A stretch of DNA of 6,463 nucleotides, from contig DIKN01000020.1 in assembly GCA_002424575.1 (NCBI GenBank), positions 1-6,463 of the forward strand. Reading direction: 5' to 3'. The position numbers and the translations under genes are program-made. A model generated the notes under the pieces. That model was given only the letters and a program-made list of their open reading frames with translations, did no database searches and was not told the origin of the DNA. This document shows positions 1 to 6,070 of this stretch, one piece after another (the stretch's first letter is position 1; the number at the start of each line of letters is the position of its first letter). The DNA is from Acholeplasmataceae bacterium UBA5617 (GTDB taxonomy: Bacteria; Bacillota_I; Bacilli_A; Acholeplasmatales; Acholeplasmataceae).

Positions 1-557
1 TATGCATAAGCCCCCTTAATCAAGAGTGTCACCGACTTAATGCCAGCTTCTTCACCCGCTTGATAATCGAGCACTTCAACTTTAAAGCGTTTCTTTTGAG
101 CATAACGCACATACATCCGGTAGAGCATATCTGCCCAATCTTGAGATTCGGTTCCACCTGCACCGGGATGAAGTTCTAAAATGGCGTTAGAATGGTCATA
201 AGGTCCATTCAAAATGGTTTCAACCTCAAAGACTTTCACTTCATCGTCTAACGCTTCTAAATCATCTTCGAGTATGACCCATTCTTCGGTACCCTCTTCA
301 CTGATCTCATACCACTCGATCAGCTGTTCAAGTCGTTTCGCTAAAACTTGAAATCGATCAAGTTTTTCACGAATCTCAGTCGCCTCTTTGGTCACTTTTT
401 TGGCATGTTTTGTGTCTGACCAAAAGGAAGGTGATTGCATCACTTCATTTAACTTTTGATAGGTTTCTTCCAGTTTTTGTGGGCCTATCGCTTTTCTTAA
501 ATCACTGATACTTTCTTTGAGTTGACCAATGCGTTTATTGACTTCATAGGTTTCCAC
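1..557 (-). CDS. prfB: Peptide chain release factor 2 (RF2), N-terminal part, cut by the left window edge
   Basis: RF2 recognises UGA and UAA stop codons in the ribosomal A site and triggers hydrolysis of the finished peptide. About 185 codons are visible. They cover the helical domain 1 and the start of domain 2, with the family hallmark HPGAGGTESQDW at residues 130-141 and LDYQAGEEAGIKSVTLLIKG near the window edge. The stop-codon-reading tripeptide and the catalytic GGQ loop would lie beyond the edge. I chose the GTG start at 557-555 because a perfect AAGGAGGTG lies 5 nt upstream (core GGAGG to GTG is 7 nt), and the protein begins METYEVNKRIGQLKE, which aligns with RF2 N-termini. The start is 12 nt after the secA stop, and secA-prfB is a conserved Firmicutes gene order. 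Unusually, the reading frame is continuous from the start: there is no in-frame UGA around codons 24-27, so the common autoregulatory +1 frameshift is absent. Confidence 0.95.
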   Translation of the reverse strand, partial: METYEVNKRIGQLKESISDLRKAIGPQKLEETYQKLNEVMQSPSFWSDTKHAKKVTKEATEIREKLDRFQVLAKRLEQLIEWYEISEEGTEEWVILEDDLEALDDEVKVFEVETILNGPYDHSNAILELHPGAGGTESQDWADMLYRMYVRYAQKKRFKVEVLDYQAGEEAGIKSVTLLIKGAYA

Positions 558-562
558 AAAAA

Positions 563-571
563 CACCTCCTT
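563..571 (-). promoter_or_regulatory. Ribosome binding site of prfB overlapping the secA stop
   Basis: The minus strand reads AAGGAGGTG, a near-perfect anti-16S match, 5 nt before the GTG start of prfB. Its first two bases are the last two bases of the secA TAA stop codon. It decides the GTG start of prfB and suggests that ribosomes finishing secA are well placed to start prfB (translational coupling, inferred). Confidence 0.85.
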
Positions 572-3038
572 ATCGCCAGGGTAAATTGCGTTGTGCGTGA
601 TTCTTTTTAATTTTCGGTTTTTTAGGTTTTGCTTCAGTGCGACCTTCGTTGGTTTGTGTATTTTTAACGACAGCTTCACGTTCAACATTATATTGAATCT
701 GTGCGCGAATCGCATAGCGTGTCACATCGCGTGCGATGTTTGCAACCATTTCATTAAACATGCTTAACCCTTGTTGTTGATAAATCACAAGTGGACTTTG
801 TTGTCCATATGCTTGAAGGGATACAGCTTGTCTGAGTTCACTCATGGCATCGATGTGGCGCATCCAATAGGTATCGATGACACGAAGCATGACCACTTTT
901 AAGAATTCATTAAAGATATCTTCTGGAACCATCGCTTTTTTACGGTCAAGTTCTTTTTCTGCCAAATCTAAAATATAGGCTTCAAGTTCTTTTTCATCCA
1001 TTTTTTCGATGGTCTCTTTGGATATTGTGTTAGGCATGAAGATGTTTCCATTGAAAGTTGCGATGATGTTGTCATCATCAATCTTGAACTGATTTTTGCC
1101 AACTGGATGAATGAACTGGTGCAAGGTTTGAGATAGACTCATTTTTACGGTTTCTCTCACCTGCTTTTCAATGGATGCGAGTGTGAGAACATCGCGGCGT
1201 TCTTTGTAGATAATTTCACGTTGTTTACGTAAGACATCATCATACTTTAAAACGTTCTTACGGGTGTCATAGTTATTCCCTTCGATACGCTTTTGAGCCG
1301 ATGTCACAAAGCGTGAGAAAAGTTTAGAAGATAGAGGTTCACCGGTGGTGTTTAAGCGCTCGAGCATCTCGATCCGACGTTTAAACGATTCACCACCGAA
1401 ACGTTGCATGAGTTCATCTTCTGCGGAAAGATAAAACCGTGAATATCCTGGGTCACCTTGACGTCCACTACGACCTCTCAACTGATTATCGATACGTCTA
1501 GACTCATGACGTTCACTACCGATGACAGCTAAGCCACCGAGTTCAACAACGCCTGGTCCAAGTTTAATATCCGTACCACGACCAGCCATGTTGGTGGCGA
1601 TTGTGACAGATCCCATTAAACCAGCTTTAGCAACAATTTCTGCTTCACGTTCATGGTTTTTTGCGTTTAATACTTCATGGTTGATCCGTCTTGCCTTAAG
1701 CAGACGGCTTAAAAGTTCAGATGTTTCGACAGCGATAGTCCCGATTAGCATCGGTTGCCCTTGACTGTGACGCATTTCTACCTCATCACAAAGTGCCTTA
1801 TATTTATCTTCCAGACGAGCATAGATAAAATCGGGTTCGTCTTTTCGGATGATGGGTGCATTGGTCGGTACTTCGACGACATCCATATTGTAGATGTCAC
1901 GGAATTCTTCTTCCTCGGTTTTCGCTGTACCAGTCATACCGGATAACTTCTTATACATTCTAAAGAAGTTTTGATACGTAATCGTTGCAACCGTCACGGT
2001 TTCTTTTTTGATTTGTACGCCTTCTTTAGCCTCTAAAGCTTGATGAAGCCCTTCAGAAAATTGGCGTCCTCGCAAAATACGTCCTGTAAACTGGTCAACG
2101 ATTAAGACTTCACCATCCTGAACCACGTATTCAACGTCTCTTGACATGATATGGACAGCACGGAGTGCATTGTTGATGTGGTGAACCAACGTCACATGTT
2201 TTAGATCATAGAGGTTCTCAAGTTGGAAAATTTGTTCAGCACGTTTGATGCCAGACGGTGTTAATGCGATGGTTTTTGATTCAAGATCGATTTCATAATC
2301 TTCATCACGGAGTGATTTAGCAAAACGATCGGCTGCTTGGTAAAGGTTGTAATTATTTTTTTCACCGCCAGAGATGATCAGTGGTGTTCTCGCTTCATCG
2401 ATTAAAATGGAGTCGACTTCATCGATGATCGCATAGGTTAATCCTCGCTGTTGAACCATGTCACGCGCATAGAGAACCATATGATCTCTTAAATAATCGA
2501 AACCTAGTTCAGCGTTTGTTGAATAAAGGATGTCACAATCATAAGCTTGACGCTTTTGATCGCGGGTAAAATCACGCAAATTTAGCCCTACGGTTAATCC
2601 TAAAAAGCGGAATAGATCACCGATTTCACCATAGGCTTCACGTTTCGCTAAGTATTCGTTAACCGTGACGATATGAACGCCTTCACCGTTCAGTGCAGCT
2701 AAGTAAGCAGGCATAACAGCGGTCAAGGTTTTACCTTCACCGGTTTTCATTTCTGCGATATTCCCGTGGAAAATCGCAACCGCTCCGAGCACTTGAACAT
2801 AATATGGGAAAAGCTTAGTCACGCGGCGTGACGCTTCTCTGACCACTGCAAACGCTTCAGGCATGATGGATTCTAACGATTCACCCTGTTGATAACGCGA
2901 TTTAAACCACGGTGTTTTAGCTTGTAGTTCTTCATCACTCAGTTTTGCGATATCCGCTTCCATCGAAAATACGATATCTGCGATTTTTTTGGCATCTTTG
3001 AGTTCTCTTTTACCTGGGTCAAACCACTTTTTTAACAT
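570..3038 (-). CDS. secA: Preprotein translocase ATPase SecA, without C-terminal zinc motif
   Basis: SecA is the cytoplasmic ATPase that binds SecYEG and pushes unfolded secretory proteins across the membrane. The 822-residue protein shows the expected order. NBD1 has Walker A (MKTGEGKT, 97-104) and Walker B (DEVD, 206-209). The preprotein cross-linking region spans about 226-365 and the motif DQFTGR lies at 315-320. MTGTA at 368-372 leads into NBD2, with NMAGRGTDIKL (483-493) and the arginine-finger motif RGRSGRQGD (521-529). The helical scaffold and two-helix finger follow around 590-775, including IDTYWMRHIDAMSELRQ (721-737). The ATG at 3038 follows AAAGGAT on the minus strand. The tail is basic and ends QRNLPWR. 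The usual SEC-C cysteine/histidine zinc site that binds SecB or phospholipid is absent, and the protein stops about where it would start. A separate promoter region precedes it and prfB follows 12 nt downstream. Confidence 0.98.
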   Translation of the reverse strand: MLKKWFDPGKRELKDAKKIADIVFSMEADIAKLSDEELQAKTPWFKSRYQQGESLESIMPEAFAVVREASRRVTKLFPYYVQVLGAVAIFHGNIAEMKTGEGKTLTAVMPAYLAALNGEGVHIVTVNEYLAKREAYGEIGDLFRFLGLTVGLNLRDFTRDQKRQAYDCDILYSTNAELGFDYLRDHMVLYARDMVQQRGLTYAIIDEVDSILIDEARTPLIISGGEKNNYNLYQAADRFAKSLRDEDYEIDLESKTIALTPSGIKRAEQIFQLENLYDLKHVTLVHHINNALRAVHIMSRDVEYVVQDGEVLIVDQFTGRILRGRQFSEGLHQALEAKEGVQIKKETVTVATITYQNFFRMYKKLSGMTGTAKTEEEEFRDIYNMDVVEVPTNAPIIRKDEPDFIYARLEDKYKALCDEVEMRHSQGQPMLIGTIAVETSELLSRLLKARRINHEVLNAKNHEREAEIVAKAGLMGSVTIATNMAGRGTDIKLGPGVVELGGLAVIGSERHESRRIDNQLRGRSGRQGDPGYSRFYLSAEDELMQRFGGESFKRRIEMLERLNTTGEPLSSKLFSRFVTSAQKRIEGNNYDTRKNVLKYDDVLRKQREIIYKERRDVLTLASIEKQVRETVKMSLSQTLHQFIHPVGKNQFKIDDDNIIATFNGNIFMPNTISKETIEKMDEKELEAYILDLAEKELDRKKAMVPEDIFNEFLKVVMLRVIDTYWMRHIDAMSELRQAVSLQAYGQQSPLVIYQQQGLSMFNEMVANIARDVTRYAIRAQIQYNVEREAVVKNTQTNEGRTEAKPKKPKIKKNHAQRNLPWR

Positions 3039-3059
3039 AGAAACACATCCTTTTCGTCT

Positions 3060-3079
3060 TTATTATATTACTATAATAA
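3060..3079 (-). repeat. AT-rich perfect inverted repeat in the secA promoter region
   Basis: The two arms TTATTATA and TATAATAA are perfectly complementary with a 4-nt centre. The repeat covers the candidate -10 of secA. It consists only of A/T in the arms, so it may simply reflect two opposed TATAAT-like sequences rather than a regulator site. Confidence 0.4.
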
Positions 3080-3093
3080 GGCCTTTTTTACAA
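3065..3093 (-). promoter_or_regulatory. Candidate promoter of secA-prfB
   Basis: The minus strand has TTGTAA (3093-3088) as a -35, a 17-nt spacer and TAATAT (3070-3065) as a -10, each matching 4 of 6 consensus bases. An alternative -10, TATAAT at 3067-3062, is perfect but sits 20 nt from the same -35. The position just after the lemA terminator and 25-30 nt before the secA start supports a promoter here, but the exact boxes are uncertain. Confidence 0.45.
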
Positions 3094-3138
3094 GCGATTT
3101 CACCGTTTACGGGATTTTAACATAATCTAAAAATGGCG

Positions 3139-3170
3139 AAAAAAAAGAGGTCCGTATCAACGAACCTCTT
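3139..3170 (-). terminator. Rho-independent terminator after lemA
   Basis: On the minus strand the stem arms AAGAGGT and ACCTCTT pair over 7 bp. A C/A mismatch and two further G-C pairs extend the stem around a 6-nt loop. Eight T residues follow immediately (3146-3139). It begins 12 nt after the lemA stop and ends the metK-DUF3137-lemA unit before the secA promoter. On the plus strand no T-tract follows, so it is directional. Confidence 0.92.
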
Positions 3171-3182
3171 CATGAAGATCTC

Positions 3183-3740
3183 TTAGAAATCAAACTTAAC
3201 GTCTTCGCGCTTCATCGCTTCTGCTTCGAAGAAAGCTTTCTTTTCAAACTTTTTCCAGTTTGCGATTAAACTGCTTGGGAAAACAACAACTTTTTGATTG
3301 TAATATGAAACATTGGAGTTGTAGACACGACGTGATGCTTGAAGGTTTTCTTCCACTTCAAGGGTAGCATCTTGGAGCTTACCAATGTTTTGGCTTGCCT
3401 TCAAATCGGGGTATTGTTCAACCACAACATTGATGGCTTGTAAACCACGGGTGACTTCATTCGCAAATTCTTGTTTTTCAGCCATCGGTGCACCGTGTGC
3501 AGGTTGTCTCATTTGAACAACTTTGGTCAATGTTTCTTGTTCAAACTTCATATAACCTTTGGCTGCAGAAAACATTTTGCTCAAAAGATCAAAGCGTTTA
3601 GTGAGTGCAACATCAATACTAGATTCTGATTCATCAATTTTGACGAGCATACGTCTAAAACTGTTAATGGTTGAAATAATCCAACCAATGATAATCAGAG
3701 CGACTAAACCTAAAGCTAGTCCAATATATAATCCTGGCAT
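3183..3740 (-). CDS. lemA: LemA family membrane-anchored protein
   Basis: The family is a short N-terminal membrane anchor followed by a helical bundle; its cellular role is unresolved. The protein is 185 residues from the chosen start. A hydrophobic segment covers roughly residues 3-24. It is followed by family landmarks, by position: IDVALTKRFDLLSKMFSAAK about residues 42-61 (where typical LemA has IDVQLKRRYDLIPNLVETVK), ENLQASRRVYNSNVSYYN about 131-148, and FPSSLIANW about 154-162. An ATG at 3749 would give three more residues, but it is only 1 nt from the AGGAGG site (3756-3751). The ATG at 3740 is 10 nt away and is preferred. The Shine-Dalgarno site overlaps the stop of the upstream DUF3137 gene, so the two are probably translated together. 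A strong terminator follows. Confidence 0.9.
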   Translation of the reverse strand: MPGLYIGLALGLVALIIIGWIISTINSFRRMLVKIDESESSIDVALTKRFDLLSKMFSAAKGYMKFEQETLTKVVQMRQPAHGAPMAEKQEFANEVTRGLQAINVVVEQYPDLKASQNIGKLQDATLEVEENLQASRRVYNSNVSYYNQKVVVFPSSLIANWKKFEKKAFFEAEAMKREDVKFDF

Positions 3741-3750
3741 AATCTTCATT

Positions 3751-3756
3751 CCTCCT
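3751..3756 (-). promoter_or_regulatory. Ribosome binding site of lemA overlapping the upstream stop
   Basis: The minus strand reads TAGGAGG, in which TAG is the stop codon of the DUF3137 gene (3757-3755) and AGGAGG is the Shine-Dalgarno site. Its spacing favours the ATG at 3740 (10 nt) over the ATG at 3749 (1 nt). The arrangement implies coupled translation of the two genes. Confidence 0.8.
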
Positions 3757-4657
3757 AAAGTGTATTTTTAAATTTTTGACTATCGAGTTTAAGTTCATTA
3801 ATGATGGCTGGAATCATATCGATATCCACCATAAAATCTTTCAAGGATTCTTGATTCAGCGGTGTCTTCAAAGAAATTTCCATATAATCTCTTCGATCAT
3901 TGACTCCAACATGAAGTTCATTGCCTTGATAACAGTAGAGGATTGATCCTTTGTGAAGTTTTTCTAGCTCCATAAGTTTTTCAATCATGCTTGAGGTAAT
4001 ATGATAAAACGCATATTCTTGGTTGGAGGCCCAAATGGAGAACTTTTTATTAAATTCAATGGACTCCACTTCGATCTTTTCAAGGTTTCTCGTATTGACT
4101 TGCCAACCGCGACCTTCAGCAATCTTAAGCACATGCTTGAATTGTCTTTCAAAGTGGTAAATATACCAACGACCTTTGAAATAGGTTTGATAGGATACGT
4201 GAACATTGCCTTTAGAGTCTCTCGTTTCAACGCGCTCTTTGAGATCAATATCAGAGACTTCAAAGGTTATACCTTTATAATTGCCACGAATATAATCTTC
4301 ACCGTTGTAACGATCAGGTCGTTTCACCATACCGGTTTCCATGATGGTCGAGATCGGGATGTGTGCATGGGGATCATAGGTTACGTCTGTAAATGATTCC
4401 TTGAGCAGCGTCACAATTAAATCGTGTTTGATAATCGTTCTAAATTTTGAGTAGTGCGATGCAGCTTTGCCAAAAAAGACAAAAGAAACAATCGCTAAAA
4501 TAACCGCTGGGACAAAGAGTAATGGGACCTCTGTGATGAATGAGACAAAAGCGATAATCACAGCGCCTACAATAAAAAGGATACCTTTTTTTTGTACACT
4601 TTGATAATCTTTAAAAATGGCTAAACGTTTTTGTTCAAGTACATTTAATTGGTCCAT
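3755..4657 (-). CDS. DUF3137 domain-containing membrane protein
   Basis: This 300-residue protein resembles the DUF3137 family, whose biochemical function is not established. Two hydrophobic helices are visible near residues 24-41 and 46-62, with a short loop between them. A mainly soluble, probably cytoplasmic domain follows from about residue 70. It contains the pattern FEVSDIDLKERVETRDSKGN (about 131-150) and YFKGRWYIYHFERQFKHVLKI (starting near 158). These read like the family's 'modified substrate/peptide-like beta-rich' segment, where a short F-x-G-x-W/W-I motif is typical; this assignment is from memory of the family, not a search. The start follows AGGTGAT at 4667-4661. It lies 20 nt after metK, with no terminator between, and its TAG stop overlaps the lemA ribosome binding site. 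Adjacent lemA and DUF3137 genes recur in Firmicutes and relatives, which suggests a joint envelope-related role (inference). Confidence 0.82.
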   Translation of the reverse strand: MDQLNVLEQKRLAIFKDYQSVQKKGILFIVGAVIIAFVSFITEVPLLFVPAVILAIVSFVFFGKAASHYSKFRTIIKHDLIVTLLKESFTDVTYDPHAHIPISTIMETGMVKRPDRYNGEDYIRGNYKGITFEVSDIDLKERVETRDSKGNVHVSYQTYFKGRWYIYHFERQFKHVLKIAEGRGWQVNTRNLEKIEVESIEFNKKFSIWASNQEYAFYHITSSMIEKLMELEKLHKGSILYCYQGNELHVGVNDRRDYMEISLKTPLNQESLKDFMVDIDMIPAIINELKLDSQKFKNTL

Positions 4658-4677
4658 GGAATCACCTAGTCTCTATT

Positions 4678-5826
4678 TTATACCAGTTTCCTAAAGATTT
4701 CAATCTTATCGAGTCTTTCCCATGCAAATACATCATCATTTCGTCCAAAATGGCCATAGTTTGCGGTTTTTTTGAATATGGGACGTTTGAGATCCAATGT
4801 TTTGATGATGGATGCAGGACGAAGATCAAAGTGCTTATTGACCGCATCATAGATAGCATCCAATGAAACGCGTTCCGTTCCAAAGGTATTGATGAGTAAT
4901 GAAACAGGTTTAGCTAATCCGATGGCATATGCAATCTGAATTTCGCATTGATCAGCGATGCCTGATCCCACGATATTTTTTGCAATATAACGCGCCATAT
5001 AAGCTGCACTTCGGTCAACCTTGGATGCATCTTTTCCAGAAAATGCTCCCCCTCCGTGACGTGCATACCCACCGTATGTATCCACAATAATTTTACGACC
5101 TGTTAATCCCGCATCACCATGGGGTCCACCGATGACAAAGCGTCCCGTTGGATTGATTTGATAAATGGTTTCCGATGTATCATAACCTCTTAAAACAGGT
5201 TCGATGACGTGCTTCAAAACTTCACGTTTCAAATCGTGCTGATCCCAAAAGTCATCGTGTTGTGTCGATAAAACCACGGTATGAATGGATACAGGTTGAT
5301 TCTTCTCGTTATATGCAACGGTGACTTGAGTTTTTCCATCCGGTCTAAGTCCTGAAATGATATTTTCTTTACGAACATAACTCAAACGCTCTGCTAAGCG
5401 ATGCGCTAAATAGATGGGAAGTGGCATGAGTGTCATCGTCTCGTTTGTGGCATATCCAAACATTAAGCCTTGATCCCCAGCTCCTTGTTCTTTATTTTCT
5501 TTCTCATCGACACCGAGTGCGATATCGGGTGATTGGGGTTTTATCCGCACATCCACCACCACATCATCTGCATTGTAACCATATTCTTTTTTATTATACC
5601 CGATTTGATGAATAGCTTCTCTAACGACACCATCAAAATTGATGGTTGCTTTCGTCGTGATTTCACCAAACAAAAGGCAATAATCCGTGGTCACTGCAGT
5701 CTCACACGCGACACGTGCATCAGGATCTTGCTCCAGTGCTGCATCCAAGATAGAATCTGAGATAAAATCTGCAACTTTATCTGGATGACCTTCGGTCACC
5801 GATTCACTACTAAATAGTTTAATCAT
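4678..5826 (-). CDS. metK: S-adenosylmethionine synthetase (methionine adenosyltransferase)
   Basis: MetK joins methionine and ATP to form S-adenosylmethionine, releasing phosphate and pyrophosphate, in the cytoplasm. The 382-residue length is normal for the family. Visible signatures are ESVTEGHPDKVAD (8-20, with the catalytic GHPDK), GAGDQGLMFGYA (115-126), NPTGRFVIGGPHGDAGLTGR (225-244), the P-loop-like GGGAFSGKD (258-266) followed by KVDRSAAY, and TANYGHFGR (354-362). The ATG at 5826 lies 7 nt after GAGAGG (5839-5834) and gives the usual MIKLFSSESVTEGHPDK start. An upstream in-frame ATG at 5877 is rejected because it would run through the leader terminator. Expression is probably controlled by the SAM riboswitch in its leader. 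It is the first gene of a probable operon with the DUF3137 gene and lemA. Confidence 0.98.
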   Translation of the reverse strand: MIKLFSSESVTEGHPDKVADFISDSILDAALEQDPDARVACETAVTTDYCLLFGEITTKATINFDGVVREAIHQIGYNKKEYGYNADDVVVDVRIKPQSPDIALGVDEKENKEQGAGDQGLMFGYATNETMTLMPLPIYLAHRLAERLSYVRKENIISGLRPDGKTQVTVAYNEKNQPVSIHTVVLSTQHDDFWDQHDLKREVLKHVIEPVLRGYDTSETIYQINPTGRFVIGGPHGDAGLTGRKIIVDTYGGYARHGGGAFSGKDASKVDRSAAYMARYIAKNIVGSGIADQCEIQIAYAIGLAKPVSLLINTFGTERVSLDAIYDAVNKHFDLRPASIIKTLDLKRPIFKKTANYGHFGRNDDVFAWERLDKIEIFRKLV

Positions 5827-5844
5827 GGTCAAACCTCTCTTTCC

Positions 5845-5874
5845 AAAAAAAAGTGCTTCTCGAAGGAGAAACAC
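5845..5874 (-). terminator. Regulated intrinsic terminator of the metK leader
   Basis: On the minus strand GTGTTTCTC and GAGAAGCAC form a 9-bp stem (one G-U pair) with loop CTTC, followed by eight T residues (5852-5845). It lies between the SAM aptamer and the metK ribosome binding site, as expected for the expression platform. The 5' arm region TTTCTCCTT (5871-5863) can instead pair with AAGGAAAA (5897-5890), the 3' side of aptamer helix P1, forming an antiterminator. SAM binding would lock P1 and so permit termination. Confidence 0.93.
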
Positions 5875-5890
5875 CATATTGACTGGGATT

Positions 5891-5994
5891 TTTCCTTATT
5901 GATGGGTCACTTAACCCCTCGTACTGAGCACCTAATCCAATAGGTTGCTGCTACGTCATTGGTCACTAGCCTCGGTAGCTCTGAATAAGTGAAA
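5891..5994 (-). promoter_or_regulatory. SAM-I-clan (S-box) riboswitch aptamer, atypical sequence
   Basis: The aptamer senses S-adenosylmethionine in the nascent metK leader. On the minus strand P1 is TTTC-A-CTTATT (5994-5984) with AATAAGGAAA (5900-5891), 10 bp with one bulged A. After P1 comes AGAG, then P2 GCTAC/GTAGC enclosing CGA...TGA, in the place of the S-box kink-turn GGA...UGA. The conserved GCAACC and GGTGCT follow, bracketing P3 (ACCTA/TAGGT). A last hairpin is GGGT/ACCC. The core AGAG...GCAACC...GGUGCU is the clan signature, and the location upstream of metK with a terminator agrees. The usual P2 loop GGGACUGGCCC and the J3/4 sequence AAUUCC are not recognisable, so the exact subclass (SAM-I, or a SAM-I/IV-type variant) is uncertain. 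Confidence 0.85.
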
Positions 5995-6018
5995 CAGATT
6001 CATTTGTAATCCTTATTT

Positions 6019-6047
6019 AGCATACATGAAGATCATGAAAAAGTCAA
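6019..6047 (-). promoter_or_regulatory. Promoter of the metK leader/operon
   Basis: The minus strand has TTGACT (6047-6042, 5 of 6 consensus) as a -35, exactly 17 nt of spacer, and TATGCT (6024-6019, 4 of 6) as a -10. Transcription would start near 6012, about 18 nt before the first base of aptamer P1. It lies 22 nt downstream of the upstream gene's stop codon. Confidence 0.75.
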
Positions 6048-6070
6048 CGAAAATGACAATAAATGATCTT
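6029..6070 (-). repeat. 8-bp inverted repeat flanking the metK -35 box
   Basis: AAGATCAT (minus strand, 6070-6063) and ATGATCTT (6036-6029) are perfectly complementary and separated by 26 nt that contain the -35 box TTGACT. The right arm overlaps the stop codon of the upstream gene. The inner part also has GTCA/TGAC complementarity. No T-tract follows, so it is not a standard terminator. A protein-binding site or chance are both possible. Confidence 0.4.

Noticed and set aside
1522..1946. Two plus-strand open frames inside secA
   Set aside because: They are antisense to highly conserved SecA motifs, with no Shine-Dalgarno site or family resemblance.
3171..3180. 10-mer CATGAAGATC after lemA identical to one in the metK promoter (6025-6034)
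   Set aside because: One shared 10-mer in different contexts, next to a terminator in one case, is too weak to call a repeat family.
3741..3749. lemA start at the ATG at 3749
   Set aside because: Only 1 nt separates it from AGGAGG; the ATG at 3740 has workable spacing. It cannot be fully excluded but is less likely.
4001..4396. 131-codon open frame on the plus strand
   Set aside because: It lies fully opposite the DUF3137 gene, has no ribosome binding site, and its translation looks like an antisense shadow.
5430..5760. Plus-strand open frames of 61 and 75 codons
   Set aside because: They are antisense to conserved metK coding sequence and lack any start signal.
5827..5877. 17-residue N-terminal extension of MetK from the ATG at 5877
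   Set aside because: It would translate the leader terminator, has no ribosome binding site, and the family N-terminus starts at the ATG at 5826 with a good GAGAGG site.
6029..6070. Terminator for the unknown upstream gene
   Set aside because: The repeat has a long, poorly paired interior and no T-tract after the second arm.
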